A DNA stretch of 10,500 nt from Apostichopus japonicus (Eukaryota; Echinodermata; Holothuroidea; Aspidochirotida; Stichopodidae): contig NC_092583.1 of assembly GCF_037975245.1 (NCBI RefSeq), positions 6,755,764 through 6,766,263 of the forward strand, given 5' to 3'. The notes beneath the pieces were generated by a model, which saw nothing but the letters and a program-made list of their open reading frames with translations, did not search any database and had not been told where the DNA came from. This document shows, piece after piece, positions 9,801 through 10,500 of this stretch (the stretch's first letter is position 1; the number at the start of each line of letters is the position of its first letter). The position numbers and the translations under genes are program-made.

Positions 9801-10209
9801 TCACTTACTAGCCCCATAGCAATGAAACAAAAATACTGCAAGACTTAGTATAGTATTTTTTAAACATAATCTCGCCTCACCCTCACCCTCACCCCTTCTC
9901 AGTTTTCGCTTCTAGAAGCTCTTACCCTAAATATGTCATTGATGACCACTTGTAACTTATACTAACCTCGTCCGTCATCAGAGTTGCCATACACCTGCCA
10001 ACTTCTTTATATTGAATCGGGTCATCACTGGGAGGGCCCATTATCAAGAAGACGAACCTTGTTGGTATCGGAACCTCCGTAAGGTCGCTCATGATAGTGG
10101 CGTGAGAAAGCCGAATAAAGATTCCTATGGGTTTCTCAAGAAGATCCGTCTCGCCTACTAAGAGATTCGAGGCTTCGGCATCTGGAGGTATTTTCTTTAA
10201 GAACTTTAC
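638..10209 (-). CDS. SLC4A4-like: SLC4-family Na+/bicarbonate cotransporter, internal part of gene (10 exons, join)
   Basis: This is the overall gene call; each exon is listed separately. The spliced product is an integral plasma-membrane transporter expected to move HCO3-/CO3(2-) together with Na+ and so set intracellular and epithelial pH. Seen directly: ten exons of 243, 94, 145, 175, 134, 213, 262, 114, 159 and 179 nt, all with GT-AG borders and matching phases, 1718 coding nt in total, with no stop or frameshift. Protein order is end of the cytoplasmic band-3-like domain, linker, then spans 1 to 9 of the 14-span HCO3- transporter fold. Subtype reasoning: [17 protein letters not shown] and [12 protein letters not shown] resemble SLC4A4/A5 more than SLC4A7/A8/A10, and FMDQQIT argues against anion exchangers. 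Electrogenic versus electroneutral transport is inference. Spans 10-14, the C-tail, the N-terminus and the promoter are outside the window. Confidence 0.93.
817..1419 (-). other. Intron between the span-8 and span-9 exons
   Basis: A 603-nt intron, GTAATG to CATTTACAG on the minus strand. It holds the 61-bp tandem repeat; the rest (about 1021-1419) is unremarkable AT-rich sequence. Confidence 0.9.
886..1020. repeat. About 61-bp imperfect tandem repeat (two copies plus a partial third)
   Basis: Copies start at 886 and 946 (both accctccc), with a partial third at about 1007 (acccttccccgccc). Shared landmarks inside the two full copies are gcatcgataccaa (spacing about 61) and gcctg.att.(a/g)gtta. 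The copies differ at many positions, so the duplication is not recent. It lies in the 817-1419 intron. Confidence 0.75.
1420..1578 (-). CDS. SLC4A4-like: SLC4 exon: extracellular loop 4 and span 8 with FMDQQIT motif
   Basis: A 159-nt exon of 53 codons, phase 0 at both ends. It reads [18 protein letters not shown], then [20 protein letters not shown], then [20 protein letters not shown]...NPWW and [16 protein letters not shown] are SLC4 signatures. The Asp of FMDQQIT corresponds to the substrate-site acidic residue (Glu681 in AE1, Asp754 in NBCe1, as I recall). Asp here is the form of Na+-coupled members. NRRENKLK matches the intracellular NRKEHKLK after span 8. The acceptor TTTCAG and donor AAG|GTAATG fit. 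Confidence 0.95.
1579..3558 (-). other. 1.98-kb intron between the span-7 and span-8 exons
   Basis: The largest intron, GTAAGT to TTTCAG on the minus strand. The reading frame is continuous across it (EFR then PTKEGRGW), so no family exon is missing. Short open frames at 1725-2035 and 2101-2325 have no recognisable similarity. The part nearest the donor includes the poly-G/poly-C bounded segment at 3240-3445. Confidence 0.88.
3240..3445. repeat. Segment bounded by G13 and C11 runs, possible foldback element
   Basis: G13 at 3274-3286 and C11 at 3428-3438 face each other across about 140 bp. The flanking bases also show weak inverted similarity (gagggg...tgaaagtga against the complement of ctcaagttcccc). 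It could be a decayed foldback element or two independent homopolymers. Confidence 0.35.
3559..3672 (-). CDS. SLC4A4-like: SLC4 exon: span 7 ([14 protein letters not shown]...[14 protein letters not shown])
   Basis: A 114-nt exon of 38 codons, phase 0 at both ends, too short to show as a long ORF. It reads [20 protein letters not shown], then [18 protein letters not shown]. This is span 7 plus the start of the next extracellular segment. ISDF is family-wide; GxDTPKLxVPxEF is close to NBCe1 (GVDTPKLIVPSEF) and unlike the NBCn/NDCBE form I recall (GVPSPKL). The acceptor is TTTTCTCCTAAAG, and the donor is CGG|GTAAGT. Confidence 0.94.
3673..4169 (-). other. Intron between the span-6 and span-7 exons
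   Basis: A 497-nt intron, GTGAGT to CTCCTAAAG on the minus strand. AT-rich; no repeat or gene recognised. Confidence 0.88.
4170..4431 (-). CDS. SLC4A4-like: SLC4 exon: extracellular loop 3 and span 6
   Basis: A 262-nt exon (1 + 87x3). It starts [20 protein letters not shown] and ends [10 protein letters not shown]. The first half is extracellular loop 3. It carries four Cys (CMC, EDC, GDGC), the number and spacing type seen in Na+-coupled SLC4 proteins, where they form disulphides, and two N-glycosylation sequons (both NGT). The second half, [20 protein letters not shown], is span 6. From the CMC pair to the last Cys is only about 35 residues, clearly shorter than the NBCe1 loop I recall. 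The acceptor CATACTTGCAG and donor AGG|GTGAGT are strong. The open frame continues upstream of the acceptor, so an ORF caller would place a false start (Met at 4496) in the intron. Confidence 0.94.
4432..5091 (-). other. Intron between the span-5 and loop-3/span-6 exons
   Basis: A 660-nt intron, GTGAGT to CTTGCAG on the minus strand. About two thirds of it is the candidate MITE-like element. Without that element the intron would be about 240 nt. Confidence 0.88.
4608..5030. mobile_element. Candidate MITE-like/foldback element in intron
   Basis: About 423 bp. The left end (aaggggtaggagcc, then a G-rich run and a C8 run) and the right end (C10, then cactttttggaagcttccta, gccccctgac) form an imperfect terminal inverted repeat: AGGGG-TAGGA-GC on the left against AGGGGGCTAGGAAGC on the complement of the right. 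The flanks are CACATAC (4601-4607) and CACATAT (5031-5037), which would be a 6-bp target-site duplication. Internal sequence is AT-rich with repeated gtgcccc motifs and no coding capacity. A non-autonomous DNA transposon is the likeliest reading, but the family is not recognised. Confidence 0.5.
5092..5304 (-). CDS. SLC4A4-like: SLC4 exon: spans 4 and 5 ([12 protein letters not shown]...FTRFTEEAF...AFENVLE)
   Basis: A 213-nt exon (1 + 70x3 + 2). It encodes [16 protein letters not shown], span 4 ([17 protein letters not shown]), the [11 protein letters not shown] turn and span 5 ([13 protein letters not shown]), then [14 protein letters not shown] on the outside. LVATDAS and FTRFTEE are diagnostic for Na+-coupled SLC4 proteins; anion exchangers differ here. 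At the end of span 5 the stilbene-reactive motif (KKMIK in NBCe1, SKLIK in AE1) reads ENVLE, so both lysines are absent and the segment is acidic. The acceptor TTCTTACAG and donor AC|GTGAGT are clear. Confidence 0.95.
5305..5846 (-). other. Intron between the span-3 and span-4 exons
   Basis: A 542-nt intron, GTAAGC to TTACAG on the minus strand. It contains C12 at 5587-5598, then A8, and a C-rich segment to about 5696 (ggcccccacccctc, ggcccac, tgcccctg). This resembles the G/C-run repeats in neighbouring introns and may be a degraded copy. Confidence 0.8.
5847..5980 (-). CDS. SLC4A4-like: SLC4 exon: spans 2 and 3 ([11 protein letters not shown]...[12 protein letters not shown])
   Basis: A 134-nt exon (44 codons + 2). 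It reads [20 protein letters not shown], then [20 protein letters not shown], then FQLCS across the junction. GQPLTI..STGP is the SLC4 signature of span 3, whose broken helix lines the ion-binding site together with spans 1, 8 and 10 in solved family structures. The donor is TC|GTAAGC. The acceptor is ATATAG|GCAG; the AG four bases further in would break the frame and can be excluded. The polypyrimidine tract is interrupted (TTCTTCTTCTCCG, then 10 mixed bases). Confidence 0.93.
5981..6622 (-). other. Intron between the span-1 and span-2/3 exons
   Basis: A 642-nt intron, GTACGT to ATATAG on the minus strand. AT-rich; no repeat or gene recognised. Confidence 0.88.
6623..6797 (-). CDS. SLC4A4-like: SLC4 exon: membrane entry and span 1 ([10 protein letters not shown]...[13 protein letters not shown])
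   Basis: A 175-nt exon (1 + 58x3). It encodes [20 protein letters not shown], the amphipathic entry segment before the membrane, then [20 protein letters not shown] and [18 protein letters not shown], which is transmembrane span 1 and its end. It lines up with vertebrate FGGL..DIKRK.P.F.SDF.DA...QCLA...F.Y.AC..P.ITFGGLLG. Odd point: the residue after GLLG is Ala, where the relatives I recall have Asp or Glu. The acceptor TTTTATATAG and donor CTG|GTACGT are acceptable, and both phases fit the neighbours. Confidence 0.95.
6798..7390 (-). other. Intron between the linker and span-1 exons
   Basis: A 593-nt intron, GTAAGA to TTATATAG on the minus strand. It contains G11 at 7154-7164 followed by cagctgggggcgatc, close to the left end of the 4608-5030 element (ggggggcactgggggcac). 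The rest is AT-rich and unremarkable. Confidence 0.85.
7391..7535 (-). CDS. SLC4A4-like: SLC4 exon: linker between cytoplasmic and membrane domains ([11 protein letters not shown]...ELTRTG)
   Basis: A 145-nt exon (2 + 47x3 + 2). It starts [12 protein letters not shown], matching the family's EWDP.IRIEPPK, runs through a hydrophilic stretch ([14 protein letters not shown], then [11 protein letters not shown]) and ends KFELTRTG, the counterpart of ELQRTG just before span 1. The middle is the usual variable linker, where the vertebrate genes carry alternatively spliced inserts. The RRQS sequence fits a basophilic-kinase site (inference only). The acceptor TTTCTTGCAG and the donor AT|GTAAGA are both strong. 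An overlapping minus-strand frame is open across part of this exon but hits a stop before the donor and has no family similarity. Confidence 0.92.
7536..8158 (-). other. Intron between the DVAYKARDR and linker exons
   Basis: A 623-nt intron, GTAATC to TTTCTTGCAG on the minus strand. It includes an A/T-only low-complexity stretch at about 7708-7760 (aataa-type repeats) and a C-rich patch at 8020-8040. No gene recognised. Confidence 0.85.
8159..8252 (-). CDS. SLC4A4-like: SLC4 exon: cytoplasmic domain, [14 protein letters not shown] to VTVLPP
   Basis: A 94-nt exon of 31 codons plus one base. It reads [20 protein letters not shown], then [11 protein letters not shown]. This is one of the most conserved stretches of the Na+-coupled SLC4 proteins (vertebrate form [32 protein letters not shown]). 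It belongs to the end of the folded cytoplasmic domain, before the flexible linker. The acceptor is a good TTTTTCTCAG|GTA and the donor is CCAG|GTAATC. Its last base joins with GA of the next exon to make the Gly codon of LPPG. The upstream intron is the one filled by the 13-bp minisatellite. Confidence 0.95.
8581..9762. repeat. 13-bp minisatellite, roughly 90 units
   Basis: The plus-strand consensus is TACTGTAGGAGCA (gene-sense TGCTCCTACAGTA). Frequent variants are TATTGTAGGAGCA, TACTGTAGAAGCA, TACTATAGGAGCA and TACTGTAGGTGGA. Unit length is occasionally altered (for example the inserted bases in gcatatactg). The edges are degenerate. Because 13 is not a multiple of 3 and the unit carries no stop in the gene-sense direction, long minus-strand frames appear with a 13-residue period ([13 protein letters not shown]). 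These include apparent ORFs of up to 226 residues. They are repeat artefacts, not genes. Confidence 0.97.
9874..9895. repeat. Short CTCACC hexamer repeat
   Basis: gcctcaccctcaccctcacccc: three to four copies of CTCACC/ACCCTC inside the intron, about 90 nt from the donor of the first exon. Confidence 0.75.
9967..10209 (-). CDS. SLC4A4-like: SLC4 exon: cytoplasmic domain, KIPPDAEAS to [11 protein letters not shown]
   Basis: First exon in the window in transcription order, 81 codons, phase 0 at both ends. It encodes part of the N-terminal cytoplasmic (band 3 cytoplasmic) domain. Motifs seen: [37 protein letters not shown] and [14 protein letters not shown]. These match the vertebrate NBC pattern KKIP.GAEA..VLVGE / LTEVP.PTRF.F.L.GP / EIGR.IATLM.DE. 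The Arg of EVGR corresponds to the Arg (R298 in human NBCe1) mutated in proximal renal tubular acidosis, and it is kept here. The donor is GAG|GTTAGT. The acceptor is not certain: an in-frame TAA just upstream limits the start to AG at 10210-10211 (chosen) or the AG six bases further in (start 10203), a difference of two residues (Val-Lys). Confidence 0.9.
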
Positions 10210-10500
10210 CTTTTAAAGACGAGATCAAGATGCCTGTAAATATTTTGCATATGCGCATATAGAAATATCACGTGAAGAATTTGGAATGATCTATCAAATT
10301 TGGAATGATCTATACAAATTTGGAATGATCTATCAAAAAATTTGAAGCTTATTACTTCAAAACCCACATTCACCAGGCATTTGAAAAAGGAGTTCATTAA
10401 CTCGTACTAGTAATATTTAATCTTTTCACGTATCCATCTCAGCGTCACTAGGATATTATTACTGTATATTTAATCATTACGTATATTCTGTATTATAAAT
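10210..10500 (-). other. End of the intron upstream of the first exon in the window
   Basis: Minus-strand intronic sequence leading to the acceptor at 10210-10211. Apart from the three-copy tandem repeat I see no coding exon. The 63-codon open frame at 10206-10397 is mostly translated repeat. Confidence 0.7.
10278..10336. repeat. 19/20-bp tandem repeat, three copies
   Basis: The unit aatttggaatgatctatc starts at 10278, 10297 and 10317, with one or two spacer bases between copies. The copies are almost identical, so the array is fairly young. It lies about 70 nt upstream of the first exon in the gene direction. Confidence 0.9.

Larger units (their letters stand above)
8253..9966 (-). other. 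1.71-kb intron filled by the 13-bp minisatellite
   Basis: GTTAGT to TTTCTCAG on the minus strand; phase 0, joining MTDE to VFRDVAY. About 69% of it is the 13-bp array. Unique flanks are about 204 nt on the donor side and 328 nt on the acceptor side. A short ACCCTC/CTCACC repeat lies at 9874-9895. Confidence 0.92.

Noticed and set aside
10206-10397. 63-residue minus-strand open frame (FDRSFQI repeats)
   Set aside because: Mostly the 19/20-bp tandem repeat; ends just inside the exon in another frame; no family similarity.

Overview
The window is animal genomic DNA, AT-rich and intron-rich. It carries one recognisable gene: the middle of a bicarbonate transporter of the SLC4 family, on the minus strand. 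I reconstructed ten coding exons by hand. In transcription order they are 9967-10209, 8159-8252, 7391-7535, 6623-6797, 5847-5980, 5092-5304, 4170-4431, 3559-3672, 1420-1578 and 638-816. Every intron is GT-AG and all junction phases agree (0,1,2,0,2,2,0,0,0, then phase 2 out of the last exon). Together they encode about 572 residues with no in-frame stop. The 5' end of the gene lies beyond the right edge. The last membrane spans, the C-tail and the 3' UTR lie beyond the left edge.

The product is most likely a Na+-coupled HCO3-/CO3(2-) cotransporter closest to the electrogenic NBCe1 type (SLC4A4/A5-like). In protein order the exons give the end of the cytoplasmic band-3-like domain, a variable linker, then membrane spans 1 to 9. 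Between spans 5 and 6 is a short extracellular loop with four cysteines and two N-glycosylation sequons. The Asp in the span-8 motif FMDQQIT points to the Na+-coupled branch rather than the anion exchangers. Two features differ from the vertebrate relatives I remember. The stilbene (DIDS) site at the end of span 5 has lost its lysines and turned acidic (AFENVLE). The usual acidic residue after GLLG in span 1 is Ala.

The introns (about 0.5-2 kb) hold the rest. The striking one is 8253-9966, which contains about 1.18 kb of a 13-bp minisatellite (8581-9762, roughly 90 units). In the direction of the gene each unit reads like a 3' splice site (CTCCTACAG), and the array is free of stops over long stretches in all three gene-sense frames. 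Other introns hold a candidate foldback/MITE-like element (about 4608-5030), a possible second one (about 3240-3445), a 61-bp imperfect tandem repeat (886-1020), a short 19/20-bp repeat (10278-10336) and several G/C homopolymer tracts.

The species cannot be fixed from the sequence. The NBCe1-like protein and the introns rich in minisatellite and foldback repeats suggest an invertebrate, perhaps a marine one, but this is a guess. I see no second gene, no RNA gene and no bacterial or viral coding sequence.
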